Below the pieces are notes generated by a model. It searched no databases and was not told where the DNA came from. It saw only the letters and a program-made list of their open reading frames with translations. Source: Bradyrhizobium jicamae (lineage in GTDB: Bacteria; Pseudomonadota; Alphaproteobacteria; Rhizobiales; Xanthobacteraceae). Taken from it: DNA of 64,000 bases. Below are positions 25,077-33,374 of this stretch, in pieces (position 1 is the first letter of the stretch; every line of letters starts with the position of its first letter). The position numbers and the translations under genes are program-made. The DNA is taken from positions 62,001 to 126,000 of the forward strand of contig NZ_JAFCJX010000004.1 of NCBI RefSeq assembly GCF_018130695.1, given 5' to 3'.

Positions 25077-26096
25077 ATGCCGACACGGACGATCCTTGTT
25101 CTCTGTGCCGCAGTCCTGGTTGCCGCGATGGCCGGCGCCCCCTTCGTGCTGAACGAAGGTTTCTTGCGGCTCGCGACCGAATGCCTGCTGCTGCTGACCA
25201 TGGCGCAGATGTGGAATTTGCTGGCGGGCTATGCCGGGCTGGTCTCGCTCGGCCACCAGGTGTTCGTTGCCTTCGGGGCCTATTCGCTGTTCATGACGGC
25301 AGGCTGGCTCGAGCTCACACCGATCTGGGTGCTGCCGGTGGCGCCGCTGGTCAGCGCCATCGTGGCGGCCGTCATTGCCGTGCCGCTGTTCCGGCTGCGA
25401 GAGGCCTATTTCTCGATCGCGATGTGGGTGTTCGCGGAGATCATCGGTGCGCTGACGATGAAATCGTCATTTGCCGGCGGCACCGCGGGGCTGCCGCTTG
25501 CCACCAGCAAGCTGATCGATTTCGACTGGTTCGAACCGATCATGTTCTGGCTCGCGGCGGCGTTGACGCTTGGGACGATCGGCGCGCTCTACCGGCTGAT
25601 GATTTCGAGCTTTGGCCTCGGTCTGATGAGCGTGCGTGACAACGACCTGGCCGCGATGAGCGTCGGGGTCGATGTGCGGCATAATCGGTTCGTCGCCTTC
25701 GTCCTCTCCGCTGCCGGGTGCGGCCTCGCCGGCGCGCTCAACTTCATGGGCAACCTCTATATTGCTCCGCTGGCGGCGTTCGACGTCAACTGGTCGGTCT
25801 ACATGATGTTCATCGTCATCATCGGCGGCATCGGCACGCTCGAAGGTCCGATCCTTGGTGTGATCATCTTCTTCGGCCTGCGCGAGATCATGACCGGACC
25901 ACTGGGTCTGTCCGGCGGCTGGTATCTGGTCGGGCTCGGCGTGCTGGCCGTCGTGGTGATGATGCTGTTTCCGCGCGGCATCTGGCCGGTGCTGCGCGAT
26001 CGCATCGGCGTCCGCCTGCTGGACGTGCATCGCACGCCGCCGTGTCCGGCGGCTGCCATGGCCTTGAATGAACTGTCGGGGAGGACACCGGGATGA
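25077..26096 (+). CDS. Branched-chain amino acid-type ABC transporter permease (LivM family)
   Basis: The 339-residue membrane protein has LLAGYAGLVSLGHQVFVAFGAYSLF, the LivM signature, near residue 43, and the coupling-loop region LGLMSVRDNDLAAMSVGV near 180. About nine transmembrane stretches are evident. It completes the importer SBP-LivG-LivF-LivH-LivM. Its stop overlaps the ATG of the amidase by four bases, which ties uptake directly to amide hydrolysis. Confidence 0.9.
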   Translation: MPTRTILVLCAAVLVAAMAGAPFVLNEGFLRLATECLLLLTMAQMWNLLAGYAGLVSLGHQVFVAFGAYSLFMTAGWLELTPIWVLPVAPLVSAIVAAVIAVPLFRLREAYFSIAMWVFAEIIGALTMKSSFAGGTAGLPLATSKLIDFDWFEPIMFWLAAALTLGTIGALYRLMISSFGLGLMSVRDNDLAAMSVGVDVRHNRFVAFVLSAAGCGLAGALNFMGNLYIAPLAAFDVNWSVYMMFIVIIGGIGTLEGPILGVIIFFGLREIMTGPLGLSGGWYLVGLGVLAVVVMMLFPRGIWPVLRDRIGVRLLDVHRTPPCPAAAMALNELSGRTPG

Positions 26097-27553
26097 GCGA
26101 GATCACCAACGCCACGGCTTCCGATCTCGCCCGGATGCTGGCAGCGGGCCGGATCAGCGCCACCGAGCTGCTCGACGAAAATCTCGCGCGAGTCAGGAAG
26201 CTCAATCCTGCGATCAACGCCATCGTCGCGCTGGACGAGGAGGGGGCCCGCAAGGCAGCCAAGGAGGCCGACGCGGCGCTGGCGCGCGGCGACGCTCTTG
26301 GTCCGCTGCATGGCGTGTCCATGACGATCAAGGACACGTTTGCCGTCACCGGCATGCCGACGACCTGCGGGCTGGAGCCGTTGCGCGACTATCGTCCTGA
26401 AGCGGATGCCGCGACTGTTGCGAAGCTACGCAAGGCAGGTGCCATCATCTTCGGCAAGACCAATCTGCCACCGGCGGCGGCCGACCATCAATCCTGCAAC
26501 GCCCTTTTCGGGCTGACGCGCAATCCCTGGAATGGCGAGCGCACGGTCGGCGGCTCCTCCGGCGGTTCGGCAGCCGCGCTCGCCGCCGGCTTCACGCCGC
26601 TGGAGCTGGGCAGCGATATCGGCGGCTCGATCCGCGTGCCCGCGCATTTCTGCGGCGTCTACGGTCACAAGCCGAGCCACGGCATCGTTCCGCTGGACGG
26701 ACATATCCCGCCGCCGCCCGGCCATCTCTCGCAGCCCGAGCTTGGCGTCGCGGGTCCCCTGGCGCGGTCCGCATTCGATCTCGAGCTGATGCTCGATCTG
26801 ATCGCTGATGTGCCGGAACTGAAGCGGACTGCATTCGGTTTGGCGCTGCCGCCCGCGCGGCACACCAATTTGCGAGACTTTCGGGTCGCAGTCTGGAACG
26901 ACGCAAAGGCCTACGCACTGGATGACGCCTATGCCACCGCGATCGCTGAGCTGGTCGCGGATCTGACCCGGCTTGGCGTTAGGGTCGACGTCACGGCGCG
27001 ACCCGCGATTGATCCCGCGGAGAGTTTTCGTGTCTACATGCAGACGCTGTTCGGTATCATCGGCGTCGGTATGCCTCCGCCGGCGCGCGAGGCGATTATC
27101 GCTGATGGCAAAGCTGCGCCGGAAGGAAGTTATCCGCGGATGGTAGCGGAAGCGATCGGCCAGAGCTTTGCGCAGTTCGCCGACGCTGCGGAAGCGCGCG
27201 AAAGACTATTCCGCGCCTGGCGCGATTTCTTCACCCGCTTCGACGTGCTGCTGTGCCCGATCACGCCGACTGTCGCGTTTCCGCATGACGTCGCTCGAAT
27301 GGATCTGGCCGCGCAGTTCGAGCGACGGATCGTCGTGAACGGCAAGCCGGCGCCCTATATGGACAATCTGATGTGGCCGGGGCTCGTGACGGTTGCGAAC
27401 CTGCCGGCCACCGCGATCCCGACCCGGCGACTGGTGGAGGGACTGCCGGCTGGCGTCCAGATCGTCGGTCCCTATCTCGAAGATCGCACGCCGCTGAAAT
27501 TTGCCCAACTGCTCGAGCGCACCCTCGGGGGCTTCATGCCGCCGCCTTTGTGA
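26093..27553 (+). CDS. Amidase (amidase-signature family)
   Basis: The 486-residue enzyme has the full Ser-cisSer-Lys triad: Lys80 in SMTIKDTF, Ser155 in GGSSGGSAAALAAG and nucleophile Ser179 in DIGGSIRVPAHFCG. Spacing matches fatty-acid amide hydrolase exactly (75 and 24 residues). It hydrolyses a carboxamide to acid plus ammonia or amine in the cytoplasm. Coupling to the LivM gene by ATGA suggests that the imported ligand is an amide. No signal peptide is present. Substrate specificity cannot be read from sequence. Confidence 0.9.
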   Translation: MSEITNATASDLARMLAAGRISATELLDENLARVRKLNPAINAIVALDEEGARKAAKEADAALARGDALGPLHGVSMTIKDTFAVTGMPTTCGLEPLRDYRPEADAATVAKLRKAGAIIFGKTNLPPAAADHQSCNALFGLTRNPWNGERTVGGSSGGSAAALAAGFTPLELGSDIGGSIRVPAHFCGVYGHKPSHGIVPLDGHIPPPPGHLSQPELGVAGPLARSAFDLELMLDLIADVPELKRTAFGLALPPARHTNLRDFRVAVWNDAKAYALDDAYATAIAELVADLTRLGVRVDVTARPAIDPAESFRVYMQTLFGIIGVGMPPPAREAIIADGKAAPEGSYPRMVAEAIGQSFAQFADAAEARERLFRAWRDFFTRFDVLLCPITPTVAFPHDVARMDLAAQFERRIVVNGKPAPYMDNLMWPGLVTVANLPATAIPTRRLVEGLPAGVQIVGPYLEDRTPLKFAQLLERTLGGFMPPPL

Positions 27554-27591
27554 GTATGCTCGCAACGGATGCGTTGACCGGGAGAGCGGGG

Positions 27592-29601
27592 ATGGCCTTG
27601 AAATCGCTGACGTCGTGGCTTGGTGGAACGCTGCTTGCCCTGTCGACAATCCTCGTACCTGCCTTGCACGCGGAAACAAGGGTGGCGCCTTCAGCGTCTG
27701 CGAGCCATCCGATGGACGGCCTCACTGCGGATGAAATCAGTGCTGCCGTCGGCGTGCTGCGCGCGGCCGGAAAATTCGATGATGCCGCGCGGATCGTCTC
27801 CTTGACGATCGACGAGAACGCCAAGGACGAGGTCCGCGCCTGGCACCCGGGACAGCCCTTCGCACGGCGCGCGATGGCGACGCTGCTGGCTGCCGGAAAG
27901 CTCTATGAGGCGCGGATCGATCTTGCCGCGCGCAGCCTGGCCGGCTGGGACGAGGTCAAAGATCGGCAATCCGCGCTTGTTATCGACGAGTTGATGTCGG
28001 CCGGCGATTTGCCGAAACAGGATCCGCGCTGGATCGCGGCGATGGCCAAGCGTGGCATCACCGATTTCAGCAATGTGCTCTGTCTTCCCTTGACCGTCGG
28101 TCCGGTCAGCGATCCCGCGCTGAAGGGCCGCCGGTTGCTCAACGTGCCCTGCGTCGACCGGACCGGCGCCGGCAACAATCTCTGGGGCAAGCCGATCGAG
28201 AATTTGATCGCTCAGGTCGACCTCAGCAGCAGGACGGTTCTCTCGGTCACCGATCTCGGCGTGGTGCCGCCGCCAGCGCCGACGCCGTCGCATGCCTATG
28301 CCGATTCCGGAAGATATCGCGCCGTGCCGAAGCCGATCGAGATCACGGCGCCGCAGGGCAGCAACGTCACCGTGAATGGTGGGCAGGTCCGTTGGGACAA
28401 TTGGTCGTTCCACATCCGGCTCGAACCGCGGGTTGGTGCGGTGCTGTCGCTGATCCGTTACGACGACCACGGCACCCAGCGCGACATCGCCTATCAGCTC
28501 GCGGCGAGCGAGATGTTCGTGCCCTACATGGACCCCATGCAGACCTGGGCTTTCCGCGCCTATATGGACATCGGCGAATACGGCTTCGGCGTGCTCGCCA
28601 GCGAGTTGCGGCCCGGTGAGGATTGTCCAGCAAATGCACATTTCCTGGATCTCGCGATCTCGGACACCAAGGGCGCGCCCGTCATCTCGCGTGGGGCGGT
28701 CTGCATCTTCGAGCGGCCGACGGGCGATCCGATCTGGCGCCACAGCGAGTTGCTCAACAACACGGCGGAAGGGCGGCCGAACAACGAACTGGTGGTGCGT
28801 ATGGCACCGGTGGTCGGTAATTACGACTACATCGTCGACTATGTCTTCGATCGTGCCGGCGACATCGACGTCCGGCTTGGCGCCTTTGGTATCGATGCCA
28901 CCAAGGGCGTTGCGAGCGCACATCTCAGCGATCCGACCGCAGCGCAGGACACGGCCTATGGAACGCTGGTCGACCCGCGGCTGCTGGCGGTCAACCACGA
29001 TCACTACATGACGTTCCGCATCGACATGGACGTCGACGGCACCGGAAACCGGCTGGTCGAGGACCGCTTTGGCGTCCGCAAGTTGACCGGCGAGGGGACG
29101 CGCAAGAGCCTGTGGCAGGTGGAATCGCGGCCCGTGTCGAGCGAAGGACCGATTACGACGCCGCTGAACGCAGCGCAGTTCAGGGTCGAGAGCACGGAGA
29201 AGACCAACAGGCTCGGCTATCACACCGGTTATCAATTGATGCCTGGTCATTCCGACGTGTCGTTGCTCGCCAAGGACGATCCGATCCAGCAGCGCGCCGC
29301 CTTCAGCGGTTACACGCTCTGGGCTTCCGCCTACGCCAAGGACGAGAAGTACGCTGCAGGGCTCTATCCGAACGAGAACCCGGAGGTCGATGGCCTGCCG
29401 AAATGGGTTGCGGCCAACCGCCCGATCGAGAATCGCGATCTGGTGCTGTGGTACACGGTCGGCTTTCGTCATGTGCCGAGGGCCGAGGATTGGCCTGTGA
29501 TGCCCGGCCTGTGGCACGGCTTCCGGCTGCGTCCGTTCAACTTCTTCGATCGCAATCCGGCCCTCGATGTGCCGCCAGTCGACGTCAAGGCCGCACAATG
29601 A
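27592..29601 (+). CDS. Periplasmic copper amine oxidase (primary-amine oxidase)
   Basis: The 669-residue precursor has a Sec signal (cleavage near HAE). Tyr411 in VGNYDY is the expected precursor of the topaquinone cofactor. Asp326 in YMDIGEYG is the catalytic base. His469, His471 (NHDHYMTF) and His627 (FRHVPRAEDWPVMP) are the copper ligands; spacings match E. coli TynA. A conserved disulfide pair flanks the CPANAHFLDL-CIFERP stretch. It oxidises a primary amine to aldehyde, ammonia and hydrogen peroxide in the periplasm. It lacks the large N-terminal domain 1 of TynA. GGGAG precedes ATG 27592. The aldehyde product could feed the dehydrogenase at 33.4 kb. Confidence 0.9.
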   Translation: MALKSLTSWLGGTLLALSTILVPALHAETRVAPSASASHPMDGLTADEISAAVGVLRAAGKFDDAARIVSLTIDENAKDEVRAWHPGQPFARRAMATLLAAGKLYEARIDLAARSLAGWDEVKDRQSALVIDELMSAGDLPKQDPRWIAAMAKRGITDFSNVLCLPLTVGPVSDPALKGRRLLNVPCVDRTGAGNNLWGKPIENLIAQVDLSSRTVLSVTDLGVVPPPAPTPSHAYADSGRYRAVPKPIEITAPQGSNVTVNGGQVRWDNWSFHIRLEPRVGAVLSLIRYDDHGTQRDIAYQLAASEMFVPYMDPMQTWAFRAYMDIGEYGFGVLASELRPGEDCPANAHFLDLAISDTKGAPVISRGAVCIFERPTGDPIWRHSELLNNTAEGRPNNELVVRMAPVVGNYDYIVDYVFDRAGDIDVRLGAFGIDATKGVASAHLSDPTAAQDTAYGTLVDPRLLAVNHDHYMTFRIDMDVDGTGNRLVEDRFGVRKLTGEGTRKSLWQVESRPVSSEGPITTPLNAAQFRVESTEKTNRLGYHTGYQLMPGHSDVSLLAKDDPIQQRAAFSGYTLWASAYAKDEKYAAGLYPNENPEVDGLPKWVAANRPIENRDLVLWYTVGFRHVPRAEDWPVMPGLWHGFRLRPFNFFDRNPALDVPPVDVKAAQ

Positions 29602-29882
29602 GCAGGCGTCGGATATCCGTCGCCACTGCCGGTGCGCTGCTGGCGATGACCTCGACGCTCGCTCAGGCCGGTCCCGAGACCTCGCTCCTCTATCTCGAGC
29701 CGGTGGATTGGCCGAAGCAATCGACCGTGCAACGGCTGGCGCTCGCGTCGGATTTCATGCGCATCTTCTGCACCGACCAGACCATGCCGGCCGCGTTGCT
29801 TGTCGAGTGCCTCGATGGCGACCGGACGAACGGCCCGATGTTCGAGCGGGCCATCGCCTGCGTCGCCTCACGCCGCCGCTGA
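29598..29882 (+). CDS. Small secreted three-cysteine protein coupled to copper amine oxidase
   Basis: This is a 94-residue open frame whose ATG overlaps the amine-oxidase stop by four bases. Residues 1-24 are a signal peptide (RRR, hydrophobic core, AQA-G cleavage). The mature part of about 70 residues contains Cys58, Cys71 and Cys88 and an LYLEPVDWPKQ segment. I do not recognise a family. The coupling and periplasmic address suggest an accessory of the oxidase, such as a subunit, copper chaperone or inhibitor, but this is inference. Its last 15 bases overlap the converging aminotransferase gene. Confidence 0.72.
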   Translation: MSRRRISVATAGALLAMTSTLAQAGPETSLLYLEPVDWPKQSTVQRLALASDFMRIFCTDQTMPAALLVECLDGDRTNGPMFERAIACVASRRR

Positions 29883-31220
29883 GAGGCCGGCGCCGATGCC
29901 GTCGACGATCCTTGTCACGTCAGTGGCGGAAAGAATGAGCGGCGGCGACAGGATGATATTGTTGCCGGAGACGCGCAGCATCACCCCGGAGTCATAGGCG
30001 GCGTCGGCGACCTTCGCCATCAGCTTCTTGTCGACGATCTTTTTGCTGTCGCGGTCGGCCACCAACTCGATCGCCGCCATCAAGCCCTTGCACCTGATGT
30101 CGCCGACGAGCGTATGCTTCGATTTCAGCCCGTCGAGTGCCGCGGCCAGTTCCTTGCCGCGGACGGCCGCATTCTCGTCGACCCTCAGTCGACGGGTCTC
30201 GGCGAGCGCCGCAAGACCCGCGGCACAGCCGACCGGATGCCCCGAATAGGTGTACCCATGCCCGATCGAACCGAAGCTGGTCGCATCGGTTTCGAAGGTT
30301 TCAGCGACCTTCTCGCCGATCAAGGTCGCACCGAGCGGGAAGTAGCCCGAGGTGATGGCCTTGGCGATGGTCATCATGTCTGGCTTCACACCCCACAGCC
30401 GTGAGCCCGACCAGGCGCCGGTGCGGCCAAATCCGGTGACGACCTCATCGGCGATCATCAGGATGCCGTGCCGGTCGCAAATCTCGCGCGCGAGCTTCAT
30501 GAAATTGTCCGGCGGCACGATGACGCCGCCGGCGCCGAGCACCGGTTCCATGATGAAGGCTGCGATCGTGTCGGCGCCCTGGAAGGCGATCTCGTCCTCC
30601 ATGGCGGCGGCACAGAGCTGCGCGAGCTTCGCCGGGTCGGTTTCATTGAAGGGATTGCGATAGGTCCACGGCGCAGGACAATGGAATACGCCGGGCAGCA
30701 ACGGCTCATAGTTGCGGCGAAAATTGGCGTTGCCGTTGACCGAGGCGCCGCCGAAATGGGTGCCGTGATAGGCCTTTTTCAGCGCCAGGAATTTCGTGCG
30801 ATCGCTCTGACCCCTGATCTTCCAGTATTGCCGTGCCAGGCGCAGCGCGGTCTCGACCGAGTCCGATCCACCCGACGTGAAGAAGACGCGGACCATGCCC
30901 TCCGGGCTGAACCATTCGGTCAGTTCGTAGGCGAGCTCGATCGATGGGCCGGTCGTGGTGCCGCGGAAGCCGGAGTAATAGGGCAGCGCGGTGAGCTGAT
31001 CCGCGATCGCCTTCTTGATGGGATCGCAACTATAGCCGAGATTGACGTTCCAGAGGCCGCCGACCGCATCCAGCACGCTGCGACCGTCGATGTCGGTGAC
31101 GTGCGCGCCGTCGCCCTTCATGATGATGCGCGGCGGTTGCGCGCGCATCTCGGCCGGATGCGCCATCGGATGCCAGATCGGCTTGGCGTTGTTCTCGATC
31201 AGAAAGTTCCTGTCGCGCAT
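29868..31220 (-). CDS. Class III aminotransferase (omega-amino acid:pyruvate type)
   Basis: The 450-residue PLP enzyme has the N-terminal IWHPMAHP, FFTSGGSDSVETALRLAR for phosphate binding, KKAYHGTHFGGASV, Asp258 in MIADEVVTGFGRTG and the PLP lysine Lys287 in TIAKAITSGYFPLGA. This pattern matches beta-alanine/omega-amine:pyruvate aminotransferases. GAGAGAG precedes the ATG. It is the third gene of the operon Tm-1-like, HAD, aminotransferase. It could channel amino groups from the same amines handled by the neighbouring operons. Confidence 0.88.
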   Translation of the reverse strand: MRDRNFLIENNAKPIWHPMAHPAEMRAQPPRIIMKGDGAHVTDIDGRSVLDAVGGLWNVNLGYSCDPIKKAIADQLTALPYYSGFRGTTTGPSIELAYELTEWFSPEGMVRVFFTSGGSDSVETALRLARQYWKIRGQSDRTKFLALKKAYHGTHFGGASVNGNANFRRNYEPLLPGVFHCPAPWTYRNPFNETDPAKLAQLCAAAMEDEIAFQGADTIAAFIMEPVLGAGGVIVPPDNFMKLAREICDRHGILMIADEVVTGFGRTGAWSGSRLWGVKPDMMTIAKAITSGYFPLGATLIGEKVAETFETDATSFGSIGHGYTYSGHPVGCAAGLAALAETRRLRVDENAAVRGKELAAALDGLKSKHTLVGDIRCKGLMAAIELVADRDSKKIVDKKLMAKVADAAYDSGVMLRVSGNNIILSPPLILSATDVTRIVDGIGAGLSAAA

Positions 31221-31233
31221 GATCTCTCTCGCC

Positions 31234-31899
31234 TCAGTCGAATGTCAGTCCAAAATGCTGCAACGCTTCGCTATAGGACATCCTGGGGTGCCTGACGTCG
31301 AATAGCACCGTTCGCATGTTGCAGGCGGCGGCTCCGGCGACGTTGCGGCGCTGGTCGTCAACGAAGACGCAATCCTCCGGATCGAGCTTCAGCTGATCGA
31401 GCACGTCCTGGTAGGCGCGCGGATCGGGCTTCAGGATGGCGGTATGCGTCGCGTCGACGATCGCCTCGAACCGCTGCAGGATCGGCAGGCGATGGCGGAA
31501 GCTTGCGCCGTAGAACAGGTCGAGCTCGTTCGACAGGATGGCAAGCTTGAAGCCAGCGTCAGCGACCATCCGGATAGCCCGGTCAGCCTCGGGGCGAATG
31601 ACGGTTTCGGAATCGGCGCCGCGGGCGCGTTGCACGAACGTCTCCATCGCCGACCACTCCTCGCCAAGCAGACGGCCGACCTCACGGCTGCGCGTCAGCC
31701 AGTAGTCACGCTCGGTGATCTCACCGCGCTGCATCGACACCCAGAGCGGATCGGTGTCCGGTGCAAACGGTCCGAGCCATTTCAGCGTGCAGGGGGGCAG
31801 GCCGAGCGCTTGCTCGGTGAGGTCATGGGTCTCGAACAGGGTCTTGGAGATTACCCCGCCGAAATCCAGCACCAGTGCGCGTGCGAGCGGCGGCTTCAC
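31234..31899 (-). CDS. HAD-superfamily hydrolase (YihX-like)
   Basis: The 221-residue protein has motif I LDFGGVIS with nucleophile Asp12, motif II ILSNE, motif III lysine in ILKPDPRAY and motif IV FVDDQRRNV. The helical cap lies between residues 20 and 90. DxG in place of DxD at motif I resembles the YihX and epoxide-hydrolase N-terminal group, which includes sugar-phosphate phosphatases. The start is the GTG that overlaps the stop of the preceding Tm-1-like gene (GTGA), giving KPPLARALVLDFGG. The frame continues upstream only inside that gene. Substrate unknown. Confidence 0.82.
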   Translation of the reverse strand: MKPPLARALVLDFGGVISKTLFETHDLTEQALGLPPCTLKWLGPFAPDTDPLWVSMQRGEITERDYWLTRSREVGRLLGEEWSAMETFVQRARGADSETVIRPEADRAIRMVADAGFKLAILSNELDLFYGASFRHRLPILQRFEAIVDATHTAILKPDPRAYQDVLDQLKLDPEDCVFVDDQRRNVAGAAACNMRTVLFDVRHPRMSYSEALQHFGLTFD

Positions 31900-33158
31900 G
31901 CGGCCGCCGTTGCCTGGCCGGCCGGCACGATGCCGGCTGCGACCCAGCGATCGAAGATCTGCAGCACCCGCTCGACAAAGACGGGGCTGTTGATGTGCTC
32001 CTTCAGCTCGTGCAGCTCGACCGGCGATGCAATGGCTGTGCGCATCTCCGAGACGAATGCCGCCAACCCCTCGGGATCGTGCAGGGCTTCGCCCTCTCGA
32101 TCCCATTGCTGGATGCCGCCGGCGGGCAGCACGAAGGCGACCGGCGCCCTGGCTTGGGCCAGCTTGGCTGCGATCGCGCGGGCGATCCGCCGGCGATCGT
32201 CCGGGCTCGATGTGGCAGATGCGAGCAAGCGATTGTGCGCGTGGAAGGGCCGATCGGCGAGTTCCTTCGGCGTGGATAGCCAGGCCGGAAAATCGATCAT
32301 GTCGATCGCGCCGGGCGCGACGATCTGTGGGATGCCGGCCTTGCCCGCATTCTCCAGCCGGTCTGCACCAGAATTCACGACCGACCCCGTGAGCTGGTTG
32401 GCGACCTCCTGCAGGCTGAGATCCAGCACCGCGGCAAAACCGCCTTGCGCGGCGATCGATTCCATCGCGCGGCCGCCCATGCCGGTGGTGTGGAAGATCA
32501 CCACTTCATAGCCGCGTCGCTCGAGCTGCGGCTTCAGCTCCACCATGTAGTTGAGACAGCTCTTGCCGAGCGAGGTGATGGCGACGACGGGCCGGTCCTG
32601 CTTTGGTCGCACAGCATTGCGGGCAGCACCGACGATCGCACCACAGGCCTGGGAAAGCACGGATGTGCAGGTGCCATTGAGGCCGTAGAGGCCGCCCGCC
32701 CAGAGGATCATCATCAGGTCGGCCGCGATCCGCTCCGGCGGGATCAGGTGCGAGAAGGCGACCGTCGAGACGATCAGCTTGGGCATGCCGAGCGGCAGCA
32801 CCAGGGCGACGTCGAGCGCGAGATCGGTTCCCATCGTACCCCCGATCGCGATGACGGCGTCGATCTCGTTGCGCTCGGTGAGCTCGCGGGCAAGGTTGGT
32901 GGCGCCACGCGCCATCAGGGACATCGCGGAATTCTCGTCGCCGCTGGCAGCGACTGCTGCAGTCGTGGTCTGCGCGGCCGCGGCGACCGCGTGCTTGTCG
33001 TGCTGGGGACGGTAGGGCGGATCGCCGAGCACGCTGATATCCATCATGACGGGTTCGCCGCCAGCCCGCGCGATGCGGTCGCTCATGAAGAGCAACTCGT
33101 CGGCCTTGGTGTCCCCGGTGCCAATCAGCAGGATCCGCGGCTTCATGGTTTCAGACAT
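31896..33158 (-). CDS. Tm-1-like ATP-binding protein (UPF0261 family)
   Basis: The 420-residue protein shows the UPF0261 layout: ILLIGTGDTKADELLFM at the start, AVIAIGGTMGTDLALDV, PKLIVSTVAFSH, and later ITSLGKSCLNYMVELKPQLERRGYEVVIFHTTGMGGRAMES. The N-terminal domain of tomato Tm-1 has this fold; its bacterial role is not established. Bacterial copies usually neighbour catabolic or PEP-hydrolase-like genes. GAGAGG lies two bases before the ATG. It heads the minus-strand operon and shares a 216-base divergent promoter with the aldehyde dehydrogenase. Confidence 0.83.
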   Translation of the reverse strand: MSETMKPRILLIGTGDTKADELLFMSDRIARAGGEPVMMDISVLGDPPYRPQHDKHAVAAAAQTTTAAVAASGDENSAMSLMARGATNLARELTERNEIDAVIAIGGTMGTDLALDVALVLPLGMPKLIVSTVAFSHLIPPERIAADLMMILWAGGLYGLNGTCTSVLSQACGAIVGAARNAVRPKQDRPVVAITSLGKSCLNYMVELKPQLERRGYEVVIFHTTGMGGRAMESIAAQGGFAAVLDLSLQEVANQLTGSVVNSGADRLENAGKAGIPQIVAPGAIDMIDFPAWLSTPKELADRPFHAHNRLLASATSSPDDRRRIARAIAAKLAQARAPVAFVLPAGGIQQWDREGEALHDPEGLAAFVSEMRTAIASPVELHELKEHINSPVFVERVLQIFDRWVAAGIVPAGQATAAA

Positions 33159-33272
33159 GACCTCTCAGCACTCACCGATAGTTTGAAGAGAATGTGGAAC
33201 GACCGGCCTGCGTCGGATGGGCAGGATGTCGAGGTTTGTCCGCACGCTATGGGCGCAGGCGCTGCAACGACA

Positions 33273-33291
33273 TCCACCCATCGGTTGATTG
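33273..33291 (+). promoter_or_regulatory. TCCACC-N4-GGTTGATTG dyad, copy 5
   Basis: TCCACC-CATC-GGTTGA-TTG lies in the divergent gap between the Tm-1-like and aldehyde dehydrogenase genes. It ends 83 bases before ATG 33375 and faces that gene; it may also serve the divergent operon. Confidence 0.7.
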
Positions 33292-33374
33292 CCGCCGAGC
33301 CGTCGGTTTGGCGAGGATCGGACCATGCAACGGCGTGTCCGATGCCGTCTCTCGCCATTGGCCCATTCATCCGC

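Noticed and set aside
27691..29598. Minus-strand open frame of about 635 codons opposite the copper amine oxidase
   Set aside because: The plus strand encodes a full copper amine oxidase with all active-site residues; the opposite frame has no recognisable motif.
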